From: Salvia splendens
Taxonomy: Eukaryota; Streptophyta; Magnoliopsida; Lamiales; Lamiaceae
Assembly (NCBI RefSeq): GCF_004379255.2
Contig: NC_056050.1
Coordinates: forward strand, 11,779,410-11,843,409
Length of the DNA: 64,000 nt
Direction: 5' to 3'
Shown here: positions 47,458-59,392 of the stretch, piece after piece
How the letters are laid out: each line of letters opens with the position of its first letter
Position numbering within the stretch: position 1 is the stretch's first letter
The notes under the pieces: generated by a model
The model's input: only the letters and a program-made list of their open reading frames with translations
Databases searched by the model: none
Told to the model about the DNA's origin: nothing
Program-made: the position numbers and the translations under genes

Positions 47458-50400
47458 AATACATATAATTCACGCACTACAAATTACATTCATTGCACAC
47501 AATACACAAAATACACAAAATTCAAACATTACGCTACAACAATATAGACAAAATATATCTACAATACACACACCGCACACACACTATAAACATAAATACA
47601 CGTACGAAAAATACACATACATCACATATTACACAATATACACATTGCACATGTTCTACACAAAACACACAAAAGACACACTAAACAAACTATAAACACG
47701 TAATAATACACAAAATATACACAAAACACGTAGCACACGCTACACAGAAACTACACATACTAAATACATGTACCAAACATACAAAAAGAGCACACACTAT
47801 ACAACAGAAAATACTTATAAAACACACTATAAACACAATATACAGAAAATATTTGTGCTGAACATATATTATATAATAAATACGCACAACATACACAAAA
47901 TATAAACATTGGACACCTCACAAAATACACACACATACACATCCTACACACACTACACATAATGCACAAAACACAAAATTTAAACACACTATACACAAAA
48001 TAAACACAATACCCTACACACGCATAGTACACTACACATAAAATACACAGTATAAAACCAATACACACGTTGCACTCGCTATATAAACAAATAACACACG
48101 ATAACGAAACACGCACATATACAAAATACACACACTGCACAAACTACAAAATACACACCTTGTACATAAAATACACACTGCACACCTTATAAACACACTA
48201 ACCTTATATACTACAAAAATATATTGTACACAAAATACACATTATACACAAATTATAATCAAAATACACACATACATACACATATTGTACACAAAATACA
48301 CACTATACACAATACACACACAATATAATCAAAATACACACACATACACATATAGTACACAAAATACACACAATGCACACATTATATATAAAATACAAAT
48401 ACATTACACACTACATACAATTCACACAATACACAAACTACACAAAATACAAACATTGCGCTACTCGCACTATCCACAATACAATACACACATCACAATA
48501 CTACGAACAAAAAATACACACGTAGGTAAAATACACATATTATAGACGCAAAATATACCAATTACACACACATATACACTAAATACTAGCACAACAAAAA
48601 CATGCTACATACGCAACACGCACACAACACACACTTTTCATAAAATACACACATTATATACCTACCCATATACACGTATTGTACACAAAATACACATAAT
48701 GCACACTTTAAGCACAAAATACACATAATTCACACACTACACATTACATTCATTGCACACAATACACACAATACACAAAATTCAAACATTACGCTACAAC
48801 AATATAGACAAAATATATCTACAATACACACACCGCACACACACTATAAACATAAATACACGTAGGAAAAATACAAGTAGGAAAAATATTACACAATATA
48901 CACATTGCACATGTTCTACACAAAACACACAAATTACACACTAAACAAACTATAAACACGTAATAATACACAAAATATACACAAAACAGGTAGCACACGC
49001 TACACACAAACTACACATACTAAATACATGTACCAAACATACAAAAAGAGCACACACTATACAACAGAAAATACTTATAAAACACACTATAAACACAATA
49101 TACGGAAAATATTTGTGCTGGACATATATTATATAATAAATACGCACAACATACACAAAATATAAACATTGGACACCTCACAAAATACACACACATACAC
49201 ATCCTACACACACTACACATAATGCACAAAACACAAAATTTAAACACACTATACACAAAATAAACACAATACCCTACACACGCATAGTACACTACACATA
49301 AAATACACAGTATAAAACCAATACACACGTTGCACTCGCTATATAAACAAATAACACACGATATACACAAAATACATGTACGAAACACGTAGATATACAA
49401 AATACACACACTGCACAAACTACAAAATACACACCTTGTACATAAAATACACACTGTACACCTTATAAACACACTAACCTTATATACTACAAAAATATAT
49501 TGTACACAAAATACACACTATACACAAATTATAATCAAAATACACACATACACATATTGTACACAAAATACACACTATACACAATACACACACATTATAA
49601 TCAAAATACACACACATACACATATAGTACACAAAATACACACAATGCACACATTATATATAAAATACAAATACATTACACACTACATACAATTCACACA
49701 ATACACAAACTACACAAAATACAAACATTGCGCTACTCGCACTATCCACAATACAATACACACATCACAATACTACGAACAAAAAATACACACGTAGGTA
49801 AAATACACATATTATAGACCCAAAATATACCAATTACACACACATATACACTAAATACTAGCACAGCAAAAACATGCTACATACGCAACACGCAGTTCAC
49901 ACACACAACACACACTTTTCATAAAATACACACATTATATACCTACCCATATACACATACTGTACACAAAATACACATAATGCACACTTTAAGCACAAAA
50001 TACACATAATTCACACACTACACATTACATTCATTGCACACAATACACACAATACACAAAATTCAAACATTACGCTACAACAATATAGACAAAATATATC
50101 TACAATACACACACTGCACACACACTATAAACATAAATACACGTAGGAAAAATACACATACATCACATATTACACAATATACACATTGCACATGTTCTAC
50201 ACAAAACACACAAATTACACACTAAACAAACTATAAACACGTAATAATACACAAAATATACACAAAACACGTAGCACACGCTACACACAAACTACACATA
50301 CTAAATACATGTACCAAACATACAAAAAGAGCACACACTATACAACAGAAAATACTTATAAAACACACTATAAACACAATATACGGAAAATATTTGTGCT

Positions 50401-50688
50401 GGACATATATTATATAATAAATACGCACAACATACACAAAACATAAACATTGGACACCTCACAAAATACACACACATACACATCCTACACACACTACACA
50501 TAATGCACAAAACACAAAATTTAAACACACTATACACAAAATAAACACAATACCCTACACACGCATAGTACACTACACATAAAATACACAGTATAAAACC
50601 AATACACACGTTGCACTCGCTATATAAACAAATAACACACGATATACACAAAATACATGTACGAAACACGTAGATATACAAAATACAC
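47458..50688 (-). repeat. Inverted arm of the satellite
   Basis: At 47457/47458 the sequence switches from TG-rich (ATCGTGTGTTATTTG) to AC-rich (AATACATATAATTCACGCAC). To the right everything reads as the reverse complement of the left arm. Minus-strand landmarks near 47760, 49020 and 50301 are spaced about 1,260 and 1,281 bases, so the arm consists of long units. The spacer is essentially zero. Confidence 0.95.
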
Positions 50689-53514
50689 TATCACGCCCGC
50701 ATTTCCTAAGGATAGGAAGTACGGTGGACCGCGACTAGGGGAGGAATAAAGAAGCGGGGAAGAAAGGGGGGTAACAAGAATATTTGACCCAAAACATTTA
50801 GTAAAAGGAAATTCAATTCAAAACAAAGTACTGTGACGACATTCTTGAGTTAAAGTATTCAGAGTTTTAAATGAAAACATCGTGACGGTTTACAAGCAGC
50901 GGAAAAGACCAAAAGACAGATGATGCCGGGTATGACGACACGACACCATCCAAAAGATAAAAACACCCTTTGGCTTTAACTGCTCAACATCCGTCCTCCC
51001 CATCGCCGCTCAACCTGCACATTAAGAAAACAACATGCAGGGCTGAGTACTTATTGCACTCAGTGGACACACGCCAAAAACATAGTTTGTCATGCCATAA
51101 CAGTGTAACATTGGGGTTTTGAGTATAATGAAAATAACCCAAGTACACAAAATACATTTCATAAATTCGACTGCGCAGTCATTTTCCGATATTGCCACCC
51201 TTATTCCCTCAATCATACACTATCTGATCCAAACCATGACAAGGGGCGTGGCCACACCCCAGGTCATCTAGACCGGCCAACTTGCTCTCAGATGGCACCC
51301 AGTCTCGTGTACACTAGCCTGAGGGTTCGCAGCCCAACAGACCCGAATTCGATTAAACATATGTGGTAAACCACTTCAGATAGGTTTCAAAACAAAATAT
51401 TGGCAAGACAAACAGTTCACCTCCATAAACATTTCCGGAACAAAGTCCGTATTTAAAGATAACCCACTTAAAAGTAGGGTAGAAAGCCCACCTCGATTGC
51501 TTAGCTTTTAAAACAGTTCCCTTCAACCACACTTTCCTCGAAAAAGATCACCCTTTGAAAGATAAATAATATCATGATTAGAGTCAGGGTAAACGAGGTT
51601 TTAAACGACAATGCATGATTCCTACGTGGACGACTTCAACATCTAGCACGTTACACGTACATACACTTAACAACATATTACAAAACAAACACACAAAGTC
51701 ACACGTTCGAAACACACCCCGCGCGCAAACGACATACCCAAAACGCGCACACGACACCCGAACACAGCACTCCAAGTCCTGGCATACCCTTACTGTGCAA
51801 CGGCTCACTTGGCTCGGAAAAGGTTCGGAAAAAGCTCGGAAAAAGGATCGGCGTCTCGGCCTGGCTCGGTGTCTCGGCCGCCTGGCTCGGCACCTCGGCC
51901 GACCGTCTCGGCCGCCTGGCTCGGCACCTCGGCCGACCATCTCGGCCGCCTGGCTCGGCACCTCGGCCGCCTGGCTCGGCACCTCGGCCGACCGTCTCGG
52001 CCGCCTGGCTCGGCACCTCGGCCGACCGTCTCGGCCGCCTGGCTCGGCACCTCGGCCGCCTGTCTCGGCACAGCTCGGCACCTGTCTCGGCACAGCTCGG
52101 CACTTGTCTCGGCATAGCTCGGCACCTATCTCGGCACAGCTCGGTACCTGTCTCGGCTCAGCTCGGCACCTATCTCGGCACAGCTCGGCACCTGTCTCGG
52201 CTCAGCTCGGCACCTGTCTCGGCACAGCTCGGCACCTCGGCCGACCATCTCGGCCGTCCGGCTCGGCACCTCGGCCGACCGTCTCGGCCGCCTGTTCGGC
52301 ACCTCGGCCGACCATCTCGGCCGTCCGGCTCGGCACCTCGACCGACCGTCTCGGCCGCCTGCTCGGCACCTCGGCATCTTATGCTCGGCACCTCGGCCGT
52401 CTGTTCGGCACCTCGGCCATCTGTTCGGCACCTCGGCCGCTGGTTCCGTGTACACTCACTTTCCTTCAACTTCCGATTCTCAAACCCTATACGACATTCC
52501 CACCACGCATTCTACGTCCCAAAACACACCCAAACACCTGGGATCATCCCTTCAAAACTTCCCACCAGCCTGCCCTAGGCCGGACCCTAGATCTCTCGGC
52601 CAACCCACACAAAACCCTTGAGCCAAACACAGATTTTCCCGAGCCATCTCTTGGCCAAACACACCCACATTCATCACAAAAACATATCACTCAGAATCAC
52701 GCCAAAAGCACATGAAAACATCTCCCAAAACATACAACACGCAGAACTGCGCAGTTTACTTGCAAAAATCATAATAAAATCATACGACATCCAATGAAGC
52801 TGAAAATTACACACCACACAGAAGACACACCAAGGTTTATACAGTTCAAAATTCGTACCCAACGGAGATCGTTTGCTCAGTCAAAAAGGGGTCGGAACCC
52901 ACTGTCAGTTATCACCGAAAACATGTTCAACACAAGCACATAGCCACAAATCCTACTCAACATCTAACCCATCCAAAAACGTCCTATATGCATGAGTTTT
53001 CGAATCAAACAAGGGTTAGGGGTTACCTTCCCCGGATGGTTCAAACGAAACGCAAAAGCTTTACTTCCTTTTTCGACTCCGATTCACGACGAAGGAGGGT
53101 ATCACCTTGAGGAATTCAAGACGATGATGAGAGGGAGTGAATGAAAAAGATGAGAACCGAGAGGGAGAAGGAGAGAGGGAGCTTACCGGTGTTGAGAGCA
53201 ATTGCAAGAGAGAAAAGAGAGAAAACGATGTGGGGAGAGATTGGAAAGGGAATGATGTATCGGTTAAGAGGGAGTGGGGGAGGTTGAGAAATTAGTGGGG
53301 AGGGGGGTGAGAAACCGAGAGAGAGAGAGGAAAGAGAGAGAGATTTAATTTTAATTAGGATTTTTAAAAACATGGCTTAATTACTTATTTAATTACATTT
53401 AATTTGCCTAGGTAGAAAATACCACATCCACAACAATCAAATAAACACAAAACATAGAAAAGAATTTCATCCTTAATTAAAAGAATAAAATTCCACAAAT
53501 TTTCGGGTATTACA
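50689..53514 (-). mobile_element. Left (3') LTR of Ty3/gypsy element 1
   Basis: On the minus strand it starts TGTAATACCCGAAAATTTG at 53514 beside the polypurine tract and ends ...GGGCGTGATA at 50689, where the right LTR has ...GGGCGTGACA. Length about 2,826 bases, in line with long Tekay-type LTRs. Its first 1,165 plus-strand bases match 59393-60557 closely. It holds a GC-rich CTCGGC array (51853-52445) and an AC-rich stretch. The 366-residue plus-strand frame across the array is a composition artefact. Confidence 0.92.
51848..52445. repeat. CTCGGC/CTCGGCCG minisatellite inside the LTR
   Basis: Roughly 600 bases of tandem variants of CTCGGCACCTCGGCCGACCG, CTCGGCCGCCTGG and CTCGGCACAGCTCGGCACC. 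The local unit is about 34 bases in the first part and about 23 bases in the middle. It is GC-rich in an otherwise AT-rich neighbourhood, with dense CpG. The equivalent position in the right LTR is an N gap. Confidence 0.95.
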
Positions 53515-53530
53515 TTCCTCCCACCTTAAC
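53515..53530 (-). other. Polypurine tract of Ty3 element 1
   Basis: The minus strand reads GTTAAGGTGGGAGGAA immediately before the LTR start TGTAAT. This is the expected position and composition for plus-strand DNA priming. Confidence 0.9.
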
Positions 53531-53557
53531 AAAAATTTCGTCCCGAAATTTGTTAGA

Positions 53558-56500
53558 TTACTCAAACAGTTCTGGAAACTTCTCTCTCATCTTATCTTCT
53601 AATTCCCATGTTGCTTCTTCGATTCCATGATTCCTCCACCGTACCTTCACCGAAACAACTGACTTATTCCTCAATTCTTGCACTCTTCGATCCACAATGG
53701 CCTCGGGCTTCTCCTCATAGCTTAGATCGGGATTTAGGACCATCATTTCTTCTTGGTGAACGATGTGTGTGGGGTCGTACACATACTTCCTCAATTGTGA
53801 CACATGGAAGACGTTGTGCACATTTCCAAAGCTTGGTGGTAGGGCCAATCTGTATGCTACCACGCCGACTCTATCCAAAATCTCGTATGGACCGATAAAT
53901 CGGGGTCTCAGCTTTCCCCTCACTCCAAAACGAGTTATTCCCTTAGAAGGGGAAACTTTCAGAAAGACCTTTTCTCCGACCTCGAATTGTAAATCGGTCC
54001 TTCGAACATCCGCATAAGATTTCTGTCGATCCTGTGCCTCCTTGATCCTCCCACGGATTTGTCGGACAATCTCTATCATCTCTTCTACAGAGTCTGGTCC
54101 GAGAATTCTTCTCTCACCCACTTCATCCCAATAAAGTGGCGATCTACACTTCTTTCCATACAAGGCCTCATATGGGGCCATCTTGATAGTCGCCTGGTAA
54201 CTATTATTGTAAGCGAACTCTACCAAGGGCAACACTTCTTCCCAACCTACGCCTCGATCTAGCACCACGGCTCGTAGCATGTCCTCCAATGCTTGTATCG
54301 TTCTCTCCGACTGCCCGTCGGTTTGCGGGTGGAACGCTGTACTGAAATTCAACTTAGTCCCCAACTCGCGCTGCAGGCTTGTCCAAAATCTAGAAGTGAA
54401 TTTAGCATCACGATCAGATGTGATTGTCGCTGGAACTCCATGCAAGCGTATAATCTCCCGTACATATACCTTAGCCAACTGATCGGATCCATAAGTGGCA
54501 CGAACCGGCACAAAATGGGCAGATTTGGTGAGGCGATCTATAATCACCCAAATCACCGTGTTCCCTCGCTGGGATTTTGGCAGTCCTACCACAAAGTCCA
54601 TTGCAATATGTTCCCACTTCCATTCCGGAATCTCGAGGGGTTGCAATTTCCCATAGGGCCGTTGGTGTAGCGCCTTTACTTGTTGACATGCTAGGCATCT
54701 CTCCACAAATGCCGCAACATGCTTTTTCATACCGTTCCACCAAAACTGTCTTTTCAAGTCTTGATACATTTTGGTGCTCCCTGGATGAGCAGCGTATGGG
54801 GTTTCATGTGCTTCTCTCATGATTTCCATCCTCAGGCCTTCATCCTTAGGCACACACAACCTTCCCTTGTATGTGAGACCATTATCCGCTGCCTCACGAA
54901 AATTTCCGAGTTCACCCGTCCTCACTTCTGAGCGAATCTTTTCTAGTAACGTATCTCGCCGTTGAGCTTCTACAATTCTGGCTCTTAAGTCGGGTTCCAT
55001 CACCAACGTGGCTACTATCCCTTCCACAGTCTCGGGCATTCTCACCACTTCCAAGCGCATCTTACTGAACTCTTGGATTATACTTTCCTCGATAGTAAGA
55101 AAGGTGGCCAGCTGAGATTGAGACTTCCTACTAAGAGCATCGGCCACTACGTTTGCTTTTCCCGGATGGTAATTTATACCACAATCGTAGTCCTTTACCA
55201 ACTCGAGCCACCTACGTTGGCGCATGTTCAACTCCTTTTGCTCAAAGAAGAACTTTAGACTCTTATGGTCCGTGTATATCTCACAACGGACTCCATAAAG
55301 ATGATGTCTCCAGATCTTCAAAGCATGTACCACAGCTGCCAGTTCCAAGTCATGCGTCGGATAATTCAGTTCATGGGGCTTCAATTGTCTCGATGCATAT
55401 GCAATCACTTTCCCCTTCTGCATAAGCACACATCCCAGTCCCACCTTCGATGCATCCGTATATACCGCATAGTCAGTCTCTGGCTCCGGCACAGCTAGGA
55501 TTGGTGCGGTGGTCAATTTCTCCTTCAACAACTGAAAGCTCGCCTCACATTCTGGCGTCCAAATCATCTTGACTCCCTTTTTCAGTTGTTGCGTCATTGG
55601 CCTTGCTATCTTCGAGAATCCCTCGATGAATCTTCGATAATAGCCCGCCAGTCCTAAAAAGCTTCGGATTTCGTTTTGTGTAGAAGGTGACTTCCACTCC
55701 TGCACCGCTTCTACCTTGGCCGGATCTACACGAATTCCATCTGAAGTTACTACATGTCCAAGAAAATTTACTTCCTTGAGCCAAAACTCGCATTTACTGA
55801 ACTTGGCATATAGTTTCTCGTCCCTTAGAGTTGCTAGGACGGTTCTCAAGTGCTCTTTGTGCTCCTCTTCGTTCTTCGAGTAAATGAGCACATCATCGAC
55901 GAAAACCAGGACAAACCGATCCAGAAATGGATGGAACACGCGGTTCATAAGGTCCATGAACACTGCCGGGGCGTTCGTCAGTCCAAAAGGCATTACAACG
56001 AACTCATAATGACCATATCTTGTTCGGAACGCCGTCTTGGGTTCATCTTCTCGCCGAACCCTCAGCTGATGGTACCCAGACCTCAAATCCATCTTAGAGA
56101 AGACTCCTGCCCCTCGAAGTTGGTCAAACAAGTCGTCTATCCTTGGTAGTGGATACTTGTTCTTCAGCGTTAGTTTGTTTAGCTCCCGGTAGTCGATGCA
56201 CATCCTCATCGTTCCATCCTTCTTCTTTACGAACAACACTGGTGCTCCCCATGGTGACACGCTAGGTCTAATGAATCCCAATTCCAATAGCTCTTGCAGT
56301 TGCACCTTAAGCTCCTCCAACTCTTTTGGTGCCATTCTATAAGGTGCTTTTGATATTGGTGCCGATCCGGGCTCCAGATCGATCGTGAATTCTACTTGCC
56401 TGTCGGGTGGGGGTCCTGGCAACGCATCGGGGAAGACGTCGGGATATTCACTCACTATCGCCACATCTTCTATCTTCCTGTCTTTCTTCTCCTCCCCATT

Positions 56501-56956
56501 CAAATAAACAAGGTACGCTGGACATCCCTTCCTCATCATTGTAGTGGCTTGCAGCGCAGAGATAATGGACTTGCGTCGGCTCATTGGGACTCCGTGAAAC
56601 TTCATCGGTTCTTTTCCGGGGGTTTCAAACGAGATTTCCCTATCTCTACAATGAAGGGTAACGTGGTTCTCCGCTAACCAATCCATACCCAAGATTATGT
56701 CTACGCTACCCATCGTCATTACTTGCAAATTATAAGCCACTAAACTGAGTTCACCTATTCCAAAGTTCACACATGCACAAGATCGGGATATATCTATAGC
56801 CCCGCCTACCGGTGAGGTCACACTCATAGTGGGTTCGGTCTTAACAGTAGGTAATTCCAAAGTATCCACACAAGACGTTGATATAAAGGAATGCGACGCA
56901 CCCGTATCAAACAAGACAACTATAGGCATATTTAGAAGTGTGCCCATACCTGCCAA
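53558..56956 (-). CDS. pol: Ty3/gypsy (Tekay/Del-like chromovirus) pol polyprotein
   Basis: 1132 codons with no internal stop. Domains in order: aspartic protease ([10 protein letters not shown], residues about 15-24), reverse transcriptase ([33 protein letters not shown], active site FVDD), RNase H ([22 protein letters not shown]), integrase HHCC zinc finger (H...H...CLACQQVK) and catalytic core ([27 protein letters not shown]), and a C-terminal chromodomain-like segment ([20 protein letters not shown]). All key motifs look intact, so this copy is young. It copies element RNA into DNA and integrates it. The ATG at 56956 is only the first Met in this frame: the frame is open further upstream and overlaps the gag end. 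Confidence 0.96.
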   Translation of the reverse strand: MAGMGTLLNMPIVVLFDTGASHSFISTSCVDTLELPTVKTEPTMSVTSPVGGAIDISRSCACVNFGIGELSLVAYNLQVMTMGSVDIILGMDWLAENHVTLHCRDREISFETPGKEPMKFHGVPMSRRKSIISALQATTMMRKGCPAYLVYLNGEEKKDRKIEDVAIVSEYPDVFPDALPGPPPDRQVEFTIDLEPGSAPISKAPYRMAPKELEELKVQLQELLELGFIRPSVSPWGAPVLFVKKKDGTMRMCIDYRELNKLTLKNKYPLPRIDDLFDQLRGAGVFSKMDLRSGYHQLRVRREDEPKTAFRTRYGHYEFVVMPFGLTNAPAVFMDLMNRVFHPFLDRFVLVFVDDVLIYSKNEEEHKEHLRTVLATLRDEKLYAKFSKCEFWLKEVNFLGHVVTSDGIRVDPAKVEAVQEWKSPSTQNEIRSFLGLAGYYRRFIEGFSKIARPMTQQLKKGVKMIWTPECEASFQLLKEKLTTAPILAVPEPETDYAVYTDASKVGLGCVLMQKGKVIAYASRQLKPHELNYPTHDLELAAVVHALKIWRHHLYGVRCEIYTDHKSLKFFFEQKELNMRQRRWLELVKDYDCGINYHPGKANVVADALSRKSQSQLATFLTIEESIIQEFSKMRLEVVRMPETVEGIVATLVMEPDLRARIVEAQRRDTLLEKIRSEVRTGELGNFREAADNGLTYKGRLCVPKDEGLRMEIMREAHETPYAAHPGSTKMYQDLKRQFWWNGMKKHVAAFVERCLACQQVKALHQRPYGKLQPLEIPEWKWEHIAMDFVVGLPKSQRGNTVIWVIIDRLTKSAHFVPVRATYGSDQLAKVYVREIIRLHGVPATITSDRDAKFTSRFWTSLQRELGTKLNFSTAFHPQTDGQSERTIQALEDMLRAVVLDRGVGWEEVLPLVEFAYNNSYQATIKMAPYEALYGKKCRSPLYWDEVGERRILGPDSVEEMIEIVRQIRGRIKEAQDRQKSYADVRRTDLQFEVGEKVFLKVSPSKGITRFGVRGKLRPRFIGPYEILDRVGVVAYRLALPPSFGNVHNVFHVSQLRKYVYDPTHIVHQEEMMVLNPDLSYEEKPEAIVDRRVQELRNKSVVSVKVRWRNHGIEEATWELEDKMREKFPELFE

Positions 56957-56966
56957 GTTTCCTTGC

Positions 56967-58046
56967 TCAAAGGTTTTCTTTCCCGTTTGCCGGCTGTTTC
57001 CCCTTCAAGGCGTAGGCCCTTGCTTGCGATGGTAATCCTTGGCGGCGTTGTTGCGGTGGAGGTGCAGGTAGTGCCTGGGATTGTGGACGGAAACCTAGCT
57101 GGTTCTGTCTCGTTCCCGTTCCCATGTGCTTGTTTGGGCAATTTCGGATGTAGTGGCCACTCCCACCACAGTTGAAGCACCTAGGGTCTCGACACTCCCC
57201 GGCGTGGTACTTGAAGCACCTTCCACATTGAGGGTTCCTCGGCGGAAAGTTTGCCCTCGGTTGGAAAGTATTCTGTCTCCCGCCATTGTAGGGTGGGTTC
57301 CTCATGTGTTGTGGCCTCTTACCACCATACTGAGCCTGGTCACCATCCCACCTCCTCTTCTCTTGGTGGCCCGGCTGAGCTTGTAGAGGTGTCACGTTTG
57401 TTGTTGCCACAACTCTTGGCTTAGGGAGTGCATCTTCCACGTCCAGTGCACAAGTCAAGATCTCCGAGTAGGAGAGTTCTCCTCGACAGGCCAATGCGGC
57501 CTTTATCTCATCTCTGAGCCCGGCCCGGAACTTCACCGCCCATTTCTCATCGGTGTCCATCAACTCGGGCGCATATCGTGCCATCTGCGCGAGGGCTCGG
57601 TCATACTCGGTTACAGTCATTCGGCCTTGGCTTAGTGTGTGGAACTCTACCACCTTGGCCCGTCTGTACGTCTTTGGAACATACTTGTTATCGATCTCTA
57701 CTTTAAACTCCTCCCATGTTAGCGCCTCCAGGCGTGCAGGATCCATAGTTCTCTGCCGAGTCTCCCACCAGTAATCGCAGCACCTAACAGTTGAAAGGTT
57801 AGCACCAGCAATGCGCTCCCTATCTGTGCACTCCATGACCCTGAAGATACGCTCGAGGCCGCGTATCCACTCTTCCGCTTTGGATGGGTCTCCTTGTCCG
57901 TCAAATTTTGGGGGATTCTGCCTTGAGAACGTAACTATGAATCTTTCTTGTTGAGGCGGGGGTGGAGGTGGTGGTGGTGGAGGTGGTGGAGGTGGTGCCT
58001 CCACGTGGGGTCCTTGTCGTGGCTGGCGTGCACGTCTTGGCGGCAT
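56967..58046 (-). CDS. gag: Ty3/gypsy gag
   Basis: 359 codons. The N-terminus has a long proline run (residues about 14-30), then a retrotransposon gag core ([20 protein letters not shown], residues about 42-62; [20 protein letters not shown]). Near the C-terminus is a CCHC zinc knuckle, [14 protein letters not shown] (C-x2-C-x4-H-x4-C), for RNA binding. It ends in a stop just before the protease, in a different frame from pol: an indel in the AAAGAAAACC stretch, or frameshifting, would be needed for a Gag-Pol fusion. Confidence 0.95.
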   Translation of the reverse strand: MPPRRARQPRQGPHVEAPPPPPPPPPPPPPPQQERFIVTFSRQNPPKFDGQGDPSKAEEWIRGLERIFRVMECTDRERIAGANLSTVRCCDYWWETRQRTMDPARLEALTWEEFKVEIDNKYVPKTYRRAKVVEFHTLSQGRMTVTEYDRALAQMARYAPELMDTDEKWAVKFRAGLRDEIKAALACRGELSYSEILTCALDVEDALPKPRVVATTNVTPLQAQPGHQEKRRWDGDQAQYGGKRPQHMRNPPYNGGRQNTFQPRANFPPRNPQCGRCFKYHAGECRDPRCFNCGGSGHYIRNCPNKHMGTGTRQNQLGFRPQSQALPAPPPQQRRQGLPSQARAYALKGKQPANGKENL

Positions 58047-58260
58047 TCTGATTCAATATCCAAAAAGTGTTACTACAATTCTCATCCAAAATTACCACTT
58101 TCTCAAAGTTTTCTTATAAAACCTTCATGTAGTATAAGATGCAACACATAGGATATAAACCAAAATCAAAATTCTCATTAAAAGAAAGAAGGCCAACATT
58201 GTTCCCAAGAGCAGATCGTACAGAAAGCAAAAACTGAAAAGACAACGAACTATTCTAATT

Positions 58261-58781
58261 CTAGACTACGACTCTATCATCCTCATCCATAGGCCCTTCC
58301 TCCGGGTCTTCGTCGTCGTCCTCCTCGGAGTTCCCTGGCAGAGCCTCCTCATAATCATCTTCATACCCTTGTTCACCCTCGTACATGCTCACATACTTGT
58401 CCTGATACACGACCCTCTCTTCCGCCTCCTGTGGGGGCTGCTCCTCTCGAGAGTCCACCAGTGCACAATACACGGCTTTCCGAAAGCCAGCCATGTCACC
58501 CACCATGTCATCGGTAGCGGGCTCATGCCACGTGTACCTCCTCGCCGTTCTTTCGGCCCACTCCTTCCAGCTATCGGGAAGCAAATCTATTAGCTTCTCA
58601 ATGCCGTCATGCTCTGTCACTCCGAACTCCTGAGCTGCCCTCCAGAGGGTGTCGAAGTGTGCCACGAACTCGATCAACGGTACATGATCCTTCTCCGGTA
58701 CACTCTATAATCTCTGAGCACCCTCTGTGCCCTAAGTCTATCGCGATCACTCCGTCGCGGGGTTCGGAACATACGCGCCAT
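58261..58781 (-). pseudogene. Additional reading frame upstream of gag in Ty3 element 1
   Basis: Same strand as gag, between the PBS and gag. An ATG at 58781 opens a basic N-terminus (MARMFRTPRRSDRDRLRAQR), which runs to a stop near 58674. After a one-base frame change around 58705 it continues DHVPLIEFVAHFDTLWRAAQ and 130 further codons to 58261. The middle part has KLIDLLPDSWKEWAERTARR; the C-terminal third is strongly acidic (EEDDDEDPEEGPMDEDDR). No known domain recognised; the middle loosely recalls a gag-like helical segment. It may be an extra ORF of this lineage, broken once. Confidence 0.5.
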
Positions 58782-59311
58782 CTATAGAGAAAAACAGAAA
58801 CAACCGCCTCGCGTATAAAAACAGAGTACATAACCGAAGAAGAGAGAGAGAGAGTATGCACGTATCGCTGTTCTAACCCAAACCCGCTGGTGTTCAAAGG
58901 CCAAAAGCTCTTATCTATCCTAGGTCCAAGAAGCACTAGTGAAATTCTATCACGTCTAAGTTCAAACATTCAAAAGGCCAACACATACTCACATAAAAGC
59001 TCACATCAACATTCACGTCATCATATCACCACACATCAGCCACATGCTTTCATATAAGTTCATCATACATCAACAGTTCATAACTCAAATAATTTCCAAC
59101 TTTTCCACATCACGTTGTACCCTTCCACATGTCTCAACATTTACTTAAACTTTACATAAAAATCATTTTCAACACCAAAATCACAATTTCCTCCACTTCC
59201 ATATACTTTCCAAAATTTCGAAATTTTTCATTACCTCATTTCAGGTTGAGTGCGATGAGTCGGATGTTGAGCCAATGACACTTTGAAAACTTACTCCAGT
59301 CAGAAAAAGAA

Positions 59312-59351
<40 letters not shown>

Positions 59352-59377
59352 GGTCCAGAGCAGAAAGAGAAACCTAG
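58782..59377 (-). mobile_element. Leader region of Ty3 element 1 with a 36-T run
   Basis: Between the PBS and the first reading frame; AT-rich, no gene. Contains an uninterrupted T run at 59315-59350 (A run on the element's strand) only about 25 bases downstream of the PBS. Confidence 0.75.
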
Positions 59378-59389
59378 GCTCTGATACCA
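59378..59389 (-). other. Primer binding site (initiator Met-tRNA)
   Basis: The minus strand reads TGGTATCAGAGC, the standard plant tRNA-iMet complement, three bases after the LTR end (...GTGACA GAG TGGTATCAGAGC). This fixes the element's orientation and the inner edge of the right LTR. Confidence 0.97.
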
Positions 59390-59392
59390 CTC

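Larger units (their letters stand above)
34259..50688. repeat. 16.4 kb TGTGTATTTTGTGTA-type satellite with higher-order structure
   Basis: Begins within about 60 bases of the last DRP2 splice-donor-like site and ends at the Ty3 LTR. The base motif is a degenerate TGTGTATTTTGTGTA/TAGTGTG unit. Above it, long units recur. Using the landmark CTCTTTTTGTATGTTTGGTRCATGTATTTAG, which falls near 34970, 36250, 37120, 37990, 39270, 40130, 41410, 42690, 43955, 45225 and 46505, spacings are about 1281, 870, 870, 1281, 870, 1272, 1281, 1263, 1266 and 1279. A 3,021-base block (about 35050-38070) is repeated as a whole. The many Cys/Val/Phe-rich frames are translation of the motif and not genes. Confidence 0.95.

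Noticed and set aside
34228..50681. Dozens of Cys/Val/Phe/Tyr-rich or His/Thr/Lys-rich frames of 60-170 codons on both strands, some looking like membrane or metallothionein-like proteins.
   Set aside because: They are translations of the TGTGTATTTTGTGTA satellite and recur at the repeat period on both strands; no start context, splice sites or conserved domain.
34259..50688. Regularly spaced repeats that could suggest a CRISPR-like array.
   Set aside because: Plant nuclear context, no unique spacers, degenerate motif throughout, no cas genes.
51615..52715. 366-codon plus-strand frame with LGTSAA/RPPGSAPRP repeats, and overlapping minus-strand frames.
   Set aside because: Lies inside the LTR across a GC-rich tandem repeat with few stop codons; several frames are open at once on both strands, which indicates composition and not coding.
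53608..57386. Plus-strand frames of 60-125 codons.
   Set aside because: Antisense shadows of the Ty3 gag and pol genes.
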